Of a stretch of DNA of 64,000 nucleotides, positions 48,213 to 61,800 are shown in pieces. How positions within the stretch are numbered: the first letter of the stretch is position 1; each line of letters begins with the position of its first letter. A program made the position numbers and the translations under genes. Source of the stretch: Rhodosporidiobolus odoratus (taxonomy: Eukaryota; Basidiomycota; Microbotryomycetes; Sporidiobolales; Sporidiobolaceae). The DNA is taken from contig JAOANU010000006.1 in NCBI GenBank assembly GCA_034387635.1, positions 1,116,001-1,180,000 on the forward strand, given 5' to 3'. The notes beneath the pieces were generated by a model. The model was not told the origin of the DNA, ran no database searches, and saw nothing but the letters and a program-made list of their open reading frames with translations.

Positions 48213-51200
48213 TCAGTAGCCCTCCTCACTTCGAAGCACTTCTACCTCCTTCCTCACCTTACTTCCCCTGCTCGTCACCGCCTCTGCGTCGTCCAGCGGA
48301 TCGTTCTCGATCACTTCTGTCGTGTCGGCGGGTTCTTCCTCGCGATCAACTTCGGGCTGCGGCTGCAAAGGGGACCGAGGGCGGGGAGAGACGGTCGAAC
48401 GAATTCGCTCCTCAGGATAGCGAGGACGGGTCTTCTCGATGTCCTCGAGGAAAGAGTGGAAGCAGAGTTCAACGGCGTCGATGTGCCTGCCAAATACGTG
48501 GTGTTGAGGATCAGCACGGCCGTTCAGACCGGTTCCGGAGCAAGCAGGGCAAAGGGACCACGCACCAGAAAAAGTCACAATGTTCTCCATCGTCCATCTT
48601 TTGCACGCGGATGACCTCGACGTCCGTCTCCTGCACTTTGAGACGCTCGAGGAGAGGCTCCGTGAGAACGAGGTAGTCTTTGCCGCCGCTGCAAATGAAA
48701 GAAAACGAAAGTCAGAAAAGGCGCGCTCTGTCCTCGGTGAGGGGCAGTCACGCACTGATGGATAGCGAGGGGCGGGAAGCGTTCGTCGAACCACTTGTCG
48801 GCGCTCGTGTCCAGCACGCAGCCTCGAGTTCTGCACAAGGCAAGCTCAGCCAAAGGTCCCCAAAAAGCGAACATGTAGGCGAGGGAGGAAGCGCACGAGA
48901 AACCCTACAAGGAGTAAGCAGCGTCAGTACCAAGTTACGGTATAATGGAAGGCGGGCACTGGGTAACGCACATTATAACCTGTCCACCAAAAGATCGAAG
49001 CCGAACTAACGGGCGAAGGCATGAAGCAGAACTTTTTGCTTTTGCGGTCAAGTAGCTGTATCGTATCATGCACGACTGATCAGCTCACGAACATCTACAT
49101 CATATGGAGGACCAGGGACAAAGCACGAGGAAGACGTACCCAGTTGGCGTCCGTCCAGTTGAAGAGGAAGGCGAACATCTGGTAGCCGAGAAGGCCGAAC
49201 GGACGAGATGGGACCCAGTTGTACGAAATGCGCATGAGGGGGATGAAATCGAGAACACCTGTGGGGCCGCTGCTCGTCAGCTCGGGACAGCAAGGCCGCG
49301 AACGAGACAGGATGAAACACACCGAACCACCGCCTCCACGTTTTCCACCTCATGCTCTTGAGCGCACCGAAGGGGAAGCCGGTCGTCAGGGGTCCAGCGT
49401 ATACAGCGGGCGCGAGAGCGATGAAGAGGGAGAGCTTTTCGCCGAGCTCGGGTACCATTCCTTGTGCTGCCAACGGTACGAGAACAGTATGGCGCGAAAG
49501 GCAAAAGGGACGTCAAGAATATCAGTCAGTGGGGCAGGCGGACGAGCAAAACGCGAACGAACCGAGTGAGCAGAACATGGTAGCGTTTCCTTGCGAGTGG
49601 CCGATGAAGGCGATCTAGCGAGTTCAGGTAGTCCGCGTCAACGCATAGAATCGGCATCTCAACGACGAGCAGAGAATCAAGGCAACGCACCTTGTCGTAT
49701 CCAGTGTCCTGCCTAACATGGTCGACCATCGCAGGGAGGTCGTAGAGCGCCAGTTCCTTGATGTTGTAGTCTACAGAGAAGCAATCGTTCAGCACTTGCA
49801 GAAATACATCCTGGCGAGTCAACAACTTACCCCAAAATCTCGGATCGCTGCGCTTCAGCCACGCATGGCCCATGTCGAAGACGCCGCGGGCATTGCCGAG
49901 GTACACTTGGTAGTCTCTGCGGAACGAGAAAGGTGAGATGCCGTGCACGGGAGCGGGGCAACGGAAGCAGAAGGAAGAAGAAGGTAGCGTACCCATGCTC
50001 GGCGAGCCAGAAAGCGAGAGAGCGCTCTTCGGAGGTGATGCTGCGAGTCGAGACGTGGTGAGACTACCATTGCGAGACGCTGTGAACGAATGCGACGCAC
50101 AATGAACCGCAAGACTGGAACAGCCCGTGCTGAATCAGCACGGGGAAGCCCTTCCTCCCATCTGCGTGCACCTTTCCCTCCTTCTTCAAGCACAGCACCT
50201 TGAACACCTTGAGCAAGTACCCATCTTTCGTCTCGACCGTCTGCTCCACCACGTCGAACCCACACCGCCTGGCGTAGTACCGGATGTCCTTGACCACCTT
50301 TTCTCGGTTCCTGTCCGCCTTTGCCTCTTCCGTATCCCATTCTCGACGCCGCCGGTCGGGGTAGATTCCCTTCATGGCCCTGACCATAAAGTTGAGTCCT
50401 TGCGAAGCCAGGGCCCATACAATGATGAGGCACAAGAAGGCGGCTGAAGCAGTGTTGGCGAGGAGCTGCACGAAGAAGAGCTTGATCCGGCTTCTGATCG
50501 TGGGAGGGGCGAGGGGACCGCTACGAGCGGTGGAGGGAAAGGTGCCAAAGCTGCCGAAAGCGGAGTGGGAGAGGGTGAAAGCGCGAGGTCGAGGGCGAGA
50601 AGGCGTCGAGTCGCCAATGAGGGGAAGGCGGTCTGTGTCTGTGTAGCGGAGAGCGGCTTCGAGACCGGGAGACTCGAAGGTCGGAGTGACGGCGCAGGAC
50701 GAGACAGAGGTGATAGAGATTGCCGGCGAGGGGTACGGAGAGTTGCTGCGGGAGAGAGGAGACGGGCGAGGCAGAGGAACAATGAGATCGTCGGTGGGGC
50801 CTGCAGAAGCGATAGTCAGCATGAGACGAAGGACTGAAGAGCGACTGTACGTACCAGCCAGGTAATCTCGAGGGCCTCCTACCCCACCTGCTCTGCCGAG
50901 GTTGAGATCCGCCCGAACCCTCCGTTGAAGCGTCTCTCCGTCGTAACCCTTATCGACTCTCTTCCTCCTGGCCTTGATGGTGCTCTCTCCGACGCTATCG
51001 CTCGAGCTGCTGGTGGAAGAGGTCGAGGGAAGGTCGACGTCGGCTACCTCGATGTCAGGAGTGGGGACAGAGAGGTCCATGGCGACGAGGTTGGTGAGGC
51101 CAAGGGAAGAAGGTTGCTGTGAAGTGTAGGCGTGTAGATTGTGTGGACTTCCTCCTCTGGCTGAGAGTGAGTCTGCAGGAGGACGAAGAGCGGAAGAGAG

Positions 51201-51332
51201 AGCGGCTGCTGCGGAGGATTGACCGGTAGGAGACAGAGTTTTGTGAGGGATGTTGGGATGAGATAGAATGCTAGTAGATGTTTGTAATGAAGGCATAGCT
51301 GGTGGTCGTTTAGTTGAGTTTGCCATATTCAC
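48213..51332 (-). CDS. acid-lipase-family steryl ester hydrolase-like protein (alpha/beta hydrolase)
   Basis: Multi-exon minus-strand gene; first exons 51332-50855 and from 50800. The N-terminal 250 residues are Ser/Pro-rich, followed by a hydrophobic segment (LLANTASAAFLCLIIVWALA) that should anchor it to a membrane or lipid droplet. The AB-hydrolase lipase region has GYLLKVFKVL, FPVLIQHGLFQSCGSF, SEERSLAFWLAEHGDYQVYLGNARG, the nucleophile elbow GHSQGN, and the C-terminal acid/base region GGKDYLV...DGEHCDFFWA (Asp and His). This matches yeast Tgl1/Yeh1/Yeh2-type enzymes that cleave sterol esters. The C-terminal tail is acidic. Which paralogue it corresponds to, and the exact start Met (51332 or 51326), are open. 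Confidence 0.9.
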
Positions 51333-51754
51333 GACGATCAGCGAGAGAGGGAAGGACGAGCCGGAGTCGAGAGAGGTGAGGGGGACTGGGAGTAGATGAA
51401 GAGGAGAATAGAAGGGATGCAGGGACGCGTAGCTGGCCTATCCTATCTCGAGTAGCAGTGTAACAAAATAGAGGCAAGTAGGCGAACGCGGCATGAAACT
51501 CGTCGATCAACAAATCCGAGCGACGTCGGTCGTCCGCAGACAAATTCCCGCTCTCCTAATTGGGACTGAGTGACCACCTTTTGCGCAGCTAGACTGTCTC
51601 TCGGGGACCTATGAGCCGGGTGCCGAGGAGACCGCCAGCTATCACAGCAAACACATGAAAAGCTGAAACTATGGATGAGAATTTTTCTTGTCTTCCTGTC
51701 CTGCTTCACCTTGAGAGCTCTCGCTCGACCGTCACTGTCGACACAGCTACGAGT

Positions 51755-53749
51755 ATGACGGACGTTTCAGCTCTCGCCTTTGCCATCCCTCCGCCCTCAG
51801 ACGGCGCACCCGCTCCCTCCGCTTCCACTGCCTCCTCCTCCCGCTCTGACAAACCCTCAAAGAAGCGCAAGGCGACCACGACAAGTCAAGGTGCGCCGGC
51901 TCAGGAGTCGTTCAACGAAACGGAAACGGAGACAGCAGAGGGAGCTGCTGAAGAGGAGGAAGAACGCCCGCTCTCGCACAAGGAGAAGCGCCAGGCAAAG
52001 AAGCGCAAACTCGCCGAGGAAGCCTCTGGCATCACCCCTGCTGCCGCTCCAACGCCTAGCGCGCCCGCTCCTGCTCCTACGACCATCGGCAACACCCTCA
52101 TCGGCAACACCCCATCGCGCTCTGCACATGGCGTTTGGGTCGGAAACATGAACTTTGCGACCCATGCCCGCGAGTTATTGGCCTGGTTTGCGCAAAAGGG
52201 CTTGCAGGAAGTAAGTCGCATCAACATGCCGAATGGAAAGCGGGCGCATGAGAACAACCGAGGGTACGTCCAGGTCTGTTCCACCCGGATTGCTGGCCTT
52301 TTCTCCCCTCCCGATGGTGAGCGCTTACACTTCTCCCACACTATCCAGCTTCGCCTACCTCGACTTCCCCTCGGCGACAGACGTGACCATTGCCGTCGGT
52401 CTCTCGGAACAACACCTCGACGGGCGCAAGCTGCTCATCAAGTCCTCCAGCGACTACACTGGCCGACCCGCTCCTTCCACTTCCACTCCCGCCGACTCCG
52501 CTGCTGCTCCTCCAGTCACATCTGACGAAGCTGCCCCCGCATCCGCCTCTTCTGCCCCCGCGCCCGCGCACCTTCAGGCTCAAACCCTCAATCGCACCGC
52601 CCGCAAAATTCTCGACAAGCAGCGTAACCCCGCCGGACCAACCCTCTTCCTCGGAAATCTCGGGTTCGAGACCAAGGTTGAAGACATCAGGGAGATGTTT
52701 GACCGTAATCAGGTCAGGCAGGCCGAGTGGGAGCCCAAGGTCAAGGGGAAGAAGGGGGAGAAGAGCGGGAAGAAGCCGGAAGAGAGGAAGGGCAAGGCCA
52801 AGGCTAAGGCGGGCAGTGAGGACGGAGAGGACGATGGCGAGGATCAGGAGGAGGTGAAGAAGGAGGTGAAGGAGGAGCAAGAGGCGGACACGGACCGCGA
52901 CGACGATGATTCCGACTCGGGGTCGGACTCGTCGGACAGTGATGAGGAGGAAGGGGAAAAGGAGAATGAAGGTGTTGAGACGAAGAAGAAGGGCGGAAAA
53001 GATAAGAAGGAGAAAGGCGAGAAGGGCGCCCTCAATCTGGCAAATGCCAAGGATGCCGGAATCAGGAAGATTCGATTGGGAACTTTCGAAGATTCGGGCA
53101 AGTGCAAGGGGTACGTCTCGGTCCTTTTCCAGCTCTCCCTTTCCGATTCTCTCTCGTGATGCATTCGATGCGCGGCTGCTACTTGTGTACATTCGGACTG
53201 ACTTCGCCTTCCCACTTGTCACTCTCGTTCCTGCCCAACCTTTCCTTTGTCAGCTGGTGCTTCGTCGACTTCCACCTTCCAGCTCAAGCGACGCGCGCCC
53301 TGCTTAACACCCGCAACCACTCCTTGAACGGCCGCAAGCTCAACGTGGAATACGCTTCGGCCGACGCCGTCCGACGGGGTGGACTCGGGTCTCGTGCCAC
53401 CTCGAAAGCTCACGGGCGTCAAAAGCGAGAAGGCGGCGACCGAGAGCAGGGGAACAGAGGACAGAAACGCGGCAGAGAAGGAGAGCAAGGTGGATGGAAT
53501 GACGATCGGACGCGGGAGTTCGCTTCGCAGGCTGGTCACGAAGGCGAGTTTGGCGAGAGGAACACCGCTCCGCCGTACGCACGCGGAGGTAAGGGTGGCT
53601 TCGAGCGTGGTGAGAGGCGTGGTGGTGATCGTGATGGAGGACGGGACAATGGCGGGAAGAGGATGAAGTCGGGAGCGGCGCTGGCGATGGCTCAAAGGGC
53701 GAGTGATGCCATCGTGGAGAGTACGGGTAGGAAGACGACGTTTGACTGA
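51755..53749 (+). CDS. NOP13: Nop13-like nucleolar RNA-binding protein (two RRMs)
   Basis: Three exons: 51755-52263, 52349-53110 and 53254-53749; 588 residues from this start (an in-frame ATG at 51671 would add 28). An acidic/basic N-terminus (PLSHKEKRQAKKRK) precedes RRM1 (HGVWVGNMNF ... RGFAYLDF) and RRM2 (TLFLGNLGFET ... KIRLGTFEDSGKCKGWCFVDF). RRM2 is split by a highly charged Lys/Glu/Asp insertion of roughly 110 residues between its first helix and second strand. The C-terminus is Gly/Arg-rich (RGGKGGFERGERRGGDRDGG) and ends in RKTTFD. The family binds pre-ribosomal RNA in the nucleolus. The symbol follows motif similarity to yeast Nop13. Confidence 0.88.
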
Positions 53750-54087
53750 GAGGGTCCCATGGGCTTGCAACTGCAGGATTGCTGGCGGTCCGGTTGTTCT
53801 CTTTTCTTGATTCTCGTGCAGGATAAAGAGAGAAAAGCGGATGAGACGGCCGCGCGAGTTTATCGGACCCGGGCCTGGGTTTGACTGGGTCGATAGTGCT
53901 TGCGGGGACTATGCTGGACTAGTTCCAGATCAAACGAAGAGGGGGAGTAAGAGATTGAACGGCTCACCCGAGAATCTCTCCCGCTCTCTCTTCCTCACTT
54001 GAGGTCAACTCTATCTAGCTTGATTGCTATCTCTTCCTCTTCTATATACTCTACTGCACAGCCTACACACCCTCACCCACTCTCCAG
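53750..54087. other. spacer with FUR1 promoter
   Basis: Runs between the NOP13-like stop and the FUR1 start, both on +. A pyrimidine-rich stretch with TATATACTC near 54044 precedes the FUR1 ATG by about 40 bases. No other feature is seen. Confidence 0.4.
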
Positions 54088-55267
<1,180 letters not shown>

Positions 55268-55798
55268 GCTTTCCTATTCGCCTGGAGCGCGTCTTTCTTC
55301 CCCTCCTTTCTCGGTTCGCCTTTTCGAAGGTCATGCAGCATACCTCGTGTTTCCATCTGTTCAGCCTTTCCCGGTCTCGCTTCTCAACTTTTCTATGGTA
55401 CATCCCGCGCTTTAGGTCGTGTAAACAGCATTGATTAACAGGATTCTTCTGGGCTCAAGATCAAGCAGAGGGAAGCGAATCCCGGCTGTGTGAGGTTACC
55501 GGTGTGGTAGGTCCTCCCTCGTGACAGCTGCTCGGTTGACTTGGAGTGTCGAAGGCCGGTCTCCTGCGGCTTTCTACCTGACAGCTGACCTTCTCAGTTG
55601 CGCTCGAGTTTTCCCTTTCCTGTGCATCATGCGAGGAGCGGTGTACGCAGCTCAGCCAGCGTGATGCCCCGATCAAAGGCAGGAGACCAAAAAGAGTACC
55701 TGACCAAGCGCGCAGGTTGAGAAATGTAAAGCAGTAAAATACATCTTCGGATCCATATTATGGTGTGCTGTGTTACCGAAAGATAGACAGGTAAAGCT
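55268..55798. other. convergent intergenic region
   Basis: 3' flanks of FUR1 (+) and the alpha/beta hydrolase relic (-). It includes a one-mismatch variant of the recurrent motif (CTGAGAAGGTC on the minus strand, near 55583). No gene is supported. Confidence 0.4.
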
Positions 55799-57209
55799 CT
55801 ACTGACGCTGAATGAGGAAGTTAGACACGATTCGGTTCACGATACCCTGTTTGGTAGCGAGGAGTGAGCAGGCGGCAGCAGAAACACACTGGAAGCCGAG
55901 CTCACACAGTCACTCCAGCTCATCAGTGTTGGCGCAGAGGCTACTGTATGTAAGCTCGCACCACCCTGAGCATTCTTGAAAACCCTGTAGTTACGACGAC
56001 CGAGTTCAGTGAACGATCAGGACAAGAAAGGAAAAGACAAGAACGAACCGCTGCCACTCTTCGCAAGCTTTAAGCGGCGAGATGACTTGATCGCCCCAGC
56101 CTGACAAGATAAAGACGGGGCATCGAACGTTCGCGAGCTTATCGGAGGGGTTGGCGTTTCTTCGGCCATAGGAGGCGAGGGCGAGGGTTTCATGAGGACC
56201 AAATCCGGCTCCGTCTTTCCAGAGCATACGAGTCAGGCAGGTGAGCTAGGAGACCAGGACAGGGCAAGCACGTCGGAGCAAATGACGGAACGAAGGATGA
56301 AGGTGAGAAATGATCAGGCTTACATCGCTTCTCGAAGGCGTCTTTGAATTCCGTTTTCCTCTCCTACTGGCGGGTTTCTAATCCGAAAAAGTAGGATGCG
56401 ATACCTGCTCACCGAATTCGTATTAGCGCTGCGCCTCAGTCTCAGCTCCAGGGGAAGTAAAGCACCTTCGAGCGCCTCAGGCGGGCAGTCCCCCGACCGG
56501 CCGGGACCTTTGTTGAGGCAGAGATACTGGCCCAATTGCTCGAGCGATTCGCAGATGCTCGGATCTTCGACTGGAAAAGCCGGAGAAGCGAGGACGAGGC
56601 CTTGGACCTGCGCAGCAGAGTGAATATGGCGACACAGCGTTGGTTCCCTATGGCTTACTGGCAACGTGTTGACTTGGCGTGTGCAAGCGGATGCCGAGGT
56701 GAGACAGAGGAGAGCGGAAGACTGACATATTCAGGGCGACAGATCGCCAGCCAAGCCGATACCCTGCAACCTAGCACACCCTCCCCGAAGCAAAAGTACG
56801 GAAAGCCAAGTTTGTCCTGCAGACGAAAAATCGTCAGTGCGCCAATCCGCAATAAGAAGCAAATGAGGTTCTCGAGAGATTGCGAGAGCCCCGAGAGGAA
56901 GAAAAGTAAAATTGACGACGCACAAGAACGGCTTGAGCGCACTCGGCAGAATCATCGATGCTATACTTCCCTTGCCACTCTTTCCCCTGTGTCCTACCAT
57001 GCAACCGCAAGTCGACCCCAACGAGGTTCACAGCCCTTCTCGATCGATGGTTTGAACTGTCGGGAGAAGCTGGCGGTCGAGCAGGTTTGGGCATGGATAA
57101 AGACGAGGATGGGCTTGTCGGGGTCGAGGGGGCCGTCCTCTGGAGGTGTTGCGTCTGAGGTTGGCGGGCTGGAGGCGTACGATATGTTACCGAGGGGGTT
57201 GATGAACAT
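55799..57209 (-). pseudogene. alpha/beta hydrolase relic with altered nucleophile elbow
   Basis: Start Met at 57209 (MFINPLGNISYASSPP). Family features appear in order: PDKPILVFIHAQTCSTASFSRQF, NLVGVDLRLHGRT, GKYSIDDSAE, LGFPYFCFGEGVLGCR, VQGLVLASPAFPVEDPS, VRCPVFILSGWGDQVISPLKACEEW and GIVNRIVSNFLIQRQ (end 55799). However, the first two blocks are in different frames with no room for an intron, and around 56440 the expected continuation also shifts frame. The nucleophile elbow, usually GES in this fungal group, reads GEG, so the serine is missing. Together this suggests loss of function. If expressed it would probably be catalytically inactive. Confidence 0.6.
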
Positions 57210-58377
57210 GGCAGTGGGAAAAAAGAAGGGTGAGGAAGTTGTCGGATTGTGAGAGAAAGAGAGCGAGAAATGCCGCAACGGAGGAGCGAATCATGTGTTC
57301 AGCTACAGCGACGAGCAGAGTGGGCATCGTCAAGCGAAGTCGGGGTAAGTGCGCGTCGGAAAGCGTTTTCTCGGGGGGAGTGATAGGAGGTGCTGCAAGT
57401 CGGTCTAGAAAAAGGAAGCTCACCGCATGCCTTCGGGTGCGGGCATCCTGGCGGCGGTGGTGTAAGGCGCGGCGAGGAAGAACTGCTGAGCCGGTCAACT
57501 CGCCGCGAAGCACGACTCGAGGTGCGAAATTGGCCCGAGGCGTAACCCGCTGTGGTCGGAGAGGTGGCTGTCGGAAACCGGACGAGGCGAGATACGCGCA
57601 TTTGTAGCTCGAGGTACGCGTCCTGGCATCGCTGGAGACCGAAAGAAAGTGCTCGCAGACGGCCGTATGCGCAAACCCCGCGTGGTCGTTCTCTTCCACT
57701 GCAGAGGGCCGCCGTCGAGTTGCGAGACCCGAGCGGTTTGCGTTGGGGGTGGGGCATAGAATGCGCGAAGGTGACCGAGTAATGCTCGGCATGGTTGCGC
57801 GAAAGCCGAGTCTTGCAGGGTTGGGTTCACACTAGGTCGAAGGACTCCGGAGCAAGAGCTGCAGCCGACAAGCCAGTCGACGCCGTGAGGTCTAGTGCTG
57901 CCTCTGCATGCGTGGTTAACGGACAGTAAGGCGCAGCGAGAGCCGTACCCCGTAATCCAAGAGGGCAGGTGAAGCGTGAGGTGTGCAAAGAAGCGGGTCG
58001 CGGAGCAGAAGCAGGGTGGGCGCCTTAAAACTAGATTACAACACTTGCTAAGCCTGCAGGACGACCTAAAAGGGGTCATCTTGGGGACTCCTACGAGTGT
58101 AGCGCGAGGAAGCCAGCGCACACTTCGTACAATTGAACCGAAACCGGCGATCGCCTTCCACACTACGCGTTGCGGTCCTTTTCCAGCTGCAGCTCTACGG
58201 GTGCGACAGGATCTTGCTGTGGGGAAGCCAAGAGATCATGGCCGTCTGCGGTTTTGCCAGGTTGCAAGTTGGTGCCGGGAAGTGGCGGAACGGGAGCCGA
58301 GTGGTGGTCGTCTTCAGGTCGGAAGGTACCGTGTGTTGACCTGTCGACAAGCGCGTGAGAATGGCAAGGAGAGTGGT
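57210..58377. other. GC-rich region without a supported gene
   Basis: About 1.2 kb. Long overlapping ORFs on both strands (the longest 57495-58163, minus, 222 codons) have no recognisable motif and an Arg/Ser/Cys-rich composition typical of shadow frames in GC-rich DNA. No RNA gene or repeat was recognised. Confidence 0.4.
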
Positions 58378-58568
58378 TCACCGAGAGGGGACTTGCTGTT
58401 CGTAGGACTGGAGGAGAGGCTCTGGTAGAAGATGAGAAGGGGGGAAAGTGAGGTTCAGCTGACCTCGATCTGTCCAGAGGGAAGGGAAGAAAGCGTACTG
58501 AATATCCAAATACCTGATGCTACCCCTACTACCGCAGTGAGAACTGGTGGAACGACTCTCGAGGCCAT
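58378..58568 (-). CDS. tiny putative membrane protein (about 44 aa)
   Basis: ATG at 58568 opens MASRVVPPVLTAVVGVASGIWIF, a short basic start followed by one hydrophobic helix, then SSLPSGQIE. A GTCAGC donor (58463-58458) and an acceptor after CTCCTCCAG join a second exon, 58407-58378, ending EQQVPSR and TGA; without splicing the ORF ends two codons later. The layout (short N-terminus, one helix, charged tail) resembles small mitochondrial inner-membrane or assembly proteins, but I recognise no family. It is read divergently from FCP1, about 310 bases away. Confidence 0.45.
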
Positions 58569-58878
58569 TATTGTATTGTGAAGCAAGTTGAAGAGGAAGT
58601 TCTGAGTGAGTGCGACCACGCGGGACCAATTGCAGGTGAGAGTCGTGGGGGGCGGGTTGAGTTGTAAGCTAGTAGAACAGTCCAGCGATCGTTCTATAGC
58701 TTGTATGAGTAGCAAGTGGTCGAGTTGAGATTGATCAAATCGAGGTCATAATAATCGACTTCATCAGTTTACACTTCTCGCTCCCTCATCACGGCTCTAG
58801 GTCATAGATTGATTCGACAATCTCAATCAACGTTTTAAAACACACCACTGGAGACAGTCATCAGCTCTTGCAGCTGCG

Positions 58879-61800
58879 ATGGAACAAGCTCCCACTTCAC
58901 TCTCACTTCCCCGCAACCTTCCTTACCCGATAACTATACAACGCATTCACGCCAAAGCTGGATCAACTGTCCAAAAGACACAATCTCTCCTGTCCTACTC
59001 GTTCATCCCCGCCAAACCCGATAATGACGGCAAACGAGAACGCCAGGTCAGGGTCTGGGAATCCCCTCTCGCCGGTCAGGTCGACTCGTGGGCTGTACGC
59101 GAAGGTGACTTGGTCGGAGACAACAGGTGAGCTGTCCCCCTCAGTCCCTCGGACTCGAGATCCTGCCAGTATGAGCCGGACTTGCAGGACACGGACTCTT
59201 CCCAAGTCTGCGCGAAGGCTCAATCCACCTCTTCTAGCACCTCAGGCGGTTGCCTTCCGACTAACATGAGCCCACAGGCCTTGTCGGTCCTTCGGGTGCA
59301 AGGGGAGGGACAGGTCCCGCCAGATCTCAGGCAAACTTTGCTTTTCTACGATACCGTTGCTAATTACTGTCCTTCCACTGTGACTCTTAATTGTAGACAA
59401 GCTCTCGTCCGCATCAGAGAGCCGTGCACTCACGATGTGCAACTGCACGGTCTCTGTGCCCTGTGCGGAAAGGATCTGAACGCGTGCGCAGTCTTTCGAT
59501 ACTCTCTCTGCATGCTCTCCACCGCTCACTACATCCCCGCTCGCAGGACCGACTACACTGGCTTCTCTGATACTTCTCGGGCTACGATCAGCATGGTACA
59601 CGATGTTGGCGGGTTGACAGTCTCGCTTGATGTGCGTGCTCACTCAATTCCCGTCGTCCAAGCCATCCCCCTTTCGCAGTCGCTTTACTCGCCCTGCACT
59701 TCGCCTCTCGTTACTGCGGTAGTATCCAGAAATAACGGATGGTACTGACAGACTCGGGTCAATGTCTGCGCAGGAAGCGCATCGGCTAGAATCGGCGACA
59801 ACCAGACGCCTTCTAAGCGCCAAGAAGCTCTCCCTCATCGTCGACCTCGATCAAACCATCGTCCATGCCACGGTCGATCCAACCGTAGGTGAGTGGCTGC
59901 AAGACCCGAAGAACCCCAACTACAAGGCGCTCGAGGGCGTCGGCAAATTCAAGCTGGTGGACGAAGCGCCGGCGAAGAGCAAGAAGCGGAAAAGACCGCT
60001 GCGGGACGAGCCTGTCGAGGAGGAGGAGGAGGACGTTGAAGAGGGCGATGGATGCTGGTACTACATCAAGATGCGGTAGGTTCTTTCGTGTGTACGTCTT
60101 CGTCCTGACCTTCCCAGGCTGACCGATTGCCGTCCTCATGTCAGGCCTGGTCTCACTGATTTCCTTAAGCGCATTTCTCGAATCTACGAGATGCATGTGT
60201 ATACGATGGGGACTCGCGCTTACGCAAAAGAGGTCTGCAAAGTCATCGATCCGGACGGTGGTCTGTTCGGAGGCAGGATCCTCTCTCGAGACGAGTCTGG
60301 CAGTGCGTCCATTCCCTTCCTCTGTACCGTATATAGCACATGTTGTTTTGCTGAAGGTAGAGCTTGCGGTGAGCGAACGAGGCTGACTCGGTACACTCGC
60401 AGGTATGACCCGCAAATCCCTTCAGCGCCTGTTTCCCTGTGATACCAACATGGTCGTCATCATTGATGATCGAGCCGACGTCTGGGACGGGAGCCCTCAT
60501 CTTGTCAAAACTATTCCTTGTACGCCGTTCCTCACACGTCTGTTCCTCGCTCTGGAGTCCACCATTTGATCGGCAGCGCTGACTAAACCTCCTACTTCTC
60601 AACAGACGAATTCTTCGTCGGCATCGGCGACATCAATGCCGCCTTCCTGCCGAAAAAGAAGGACCTTGTACCGCCCCCGACACAATCCGCCTCGTCTTCT
60701 CCGTCTTCGCCGTCATCTCCCCAAGCAGGCTCGGAAGCAGGAGACGCAGCCAGTCGAGCATCTTCTTCACCGTCACCAGACATAGCTTCAGACTCGGGCA
60801 GCTCGGCTGGCGAGCATCTGCTTCCGACGAGCGTCGCTGCTGAGCCCACTACTGTCTCAGATCTCCTAGGTACGTCCACCTCAAGTCAGGATCCTTCGTT
60901 CACGCAGCGTTGACACTCGGACGCTTCAACAGTGGACTCTGCGCCTTCCGAAATCGTTTCCCCTTCTCTCGATGAAGCCTCAACCGTCGCCGCTCTCGCC
61001 ATCCACGACATCGTCGAGGCCCGTCCACTCGAGAAGGCGCAACGGGAAGCTGACGCACATCATCACGCCCACCATCCTTCGCCGCATCCGAGTGAAAACG
61101 GCGAGAAGAATGGACGCTCTACGACGCCCACTCCGCCGGAGGACGAAGAGGATGCCGAAGGCGAAGACGAGGAGGAAGAGGCTGTGCTGAAAGACGACGA
61201 CCGCGAACTGGACAGGCTCTTTGATGTGAGTTGGTCTGCTATGATTGTGTCCCTCTTCTTGCATCCTGTACTGATTACCGCCAGGTCTGTCTAGATTCTC
61301 TCGACCATACATGGCAAGTTCTACGAGCAGCATGCGAGGGACAAGTCCGCCGACGTAGCCGTGCGTATACGACTCCACTCTCCATGACCTCGCACTTATC
61401 CTTGTACTAACGGATCGCCCGGTTCGCAGAACATCATCCCCGCTCTGAAACAGCAAACCCTGCGATCGACTCACCTCGTCTTCTCCGGTTTAGTCGCACT
61501 TGGCTCTCGTCCGGAAGACTCCGAATACTGGAAACTGGCAAGAACGTTCGGCGCGAGGTGCTCGGCGGATTTGACTAGCAGCGTAACGCATTTGGTCGCA
61601 AATCAGGTACTTCACGCTTGCGCTTGTCTTCCATAGCGGCCACGCAAGCTTACCTCTGTCGCTCCCACAACCCCACTTCTGTCAGGCTGGTACCGCCAAA
61701 GTCCATGCCGCGCGCCGGAACCCTCGTATCAAGGTCGTCTATTCGCAATGGCTGCTCGATTCGGTGGCCCACTGGACTCGCCTCCCCGAATCTTCGTACC

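Noticed and set aside
57495..58163. 222-codon minus-strand ORF
   Set aside because: No motif, no sensible start context, and overlapped by similar ORFs in other frames; typical of GC-rich non-coding DNA.
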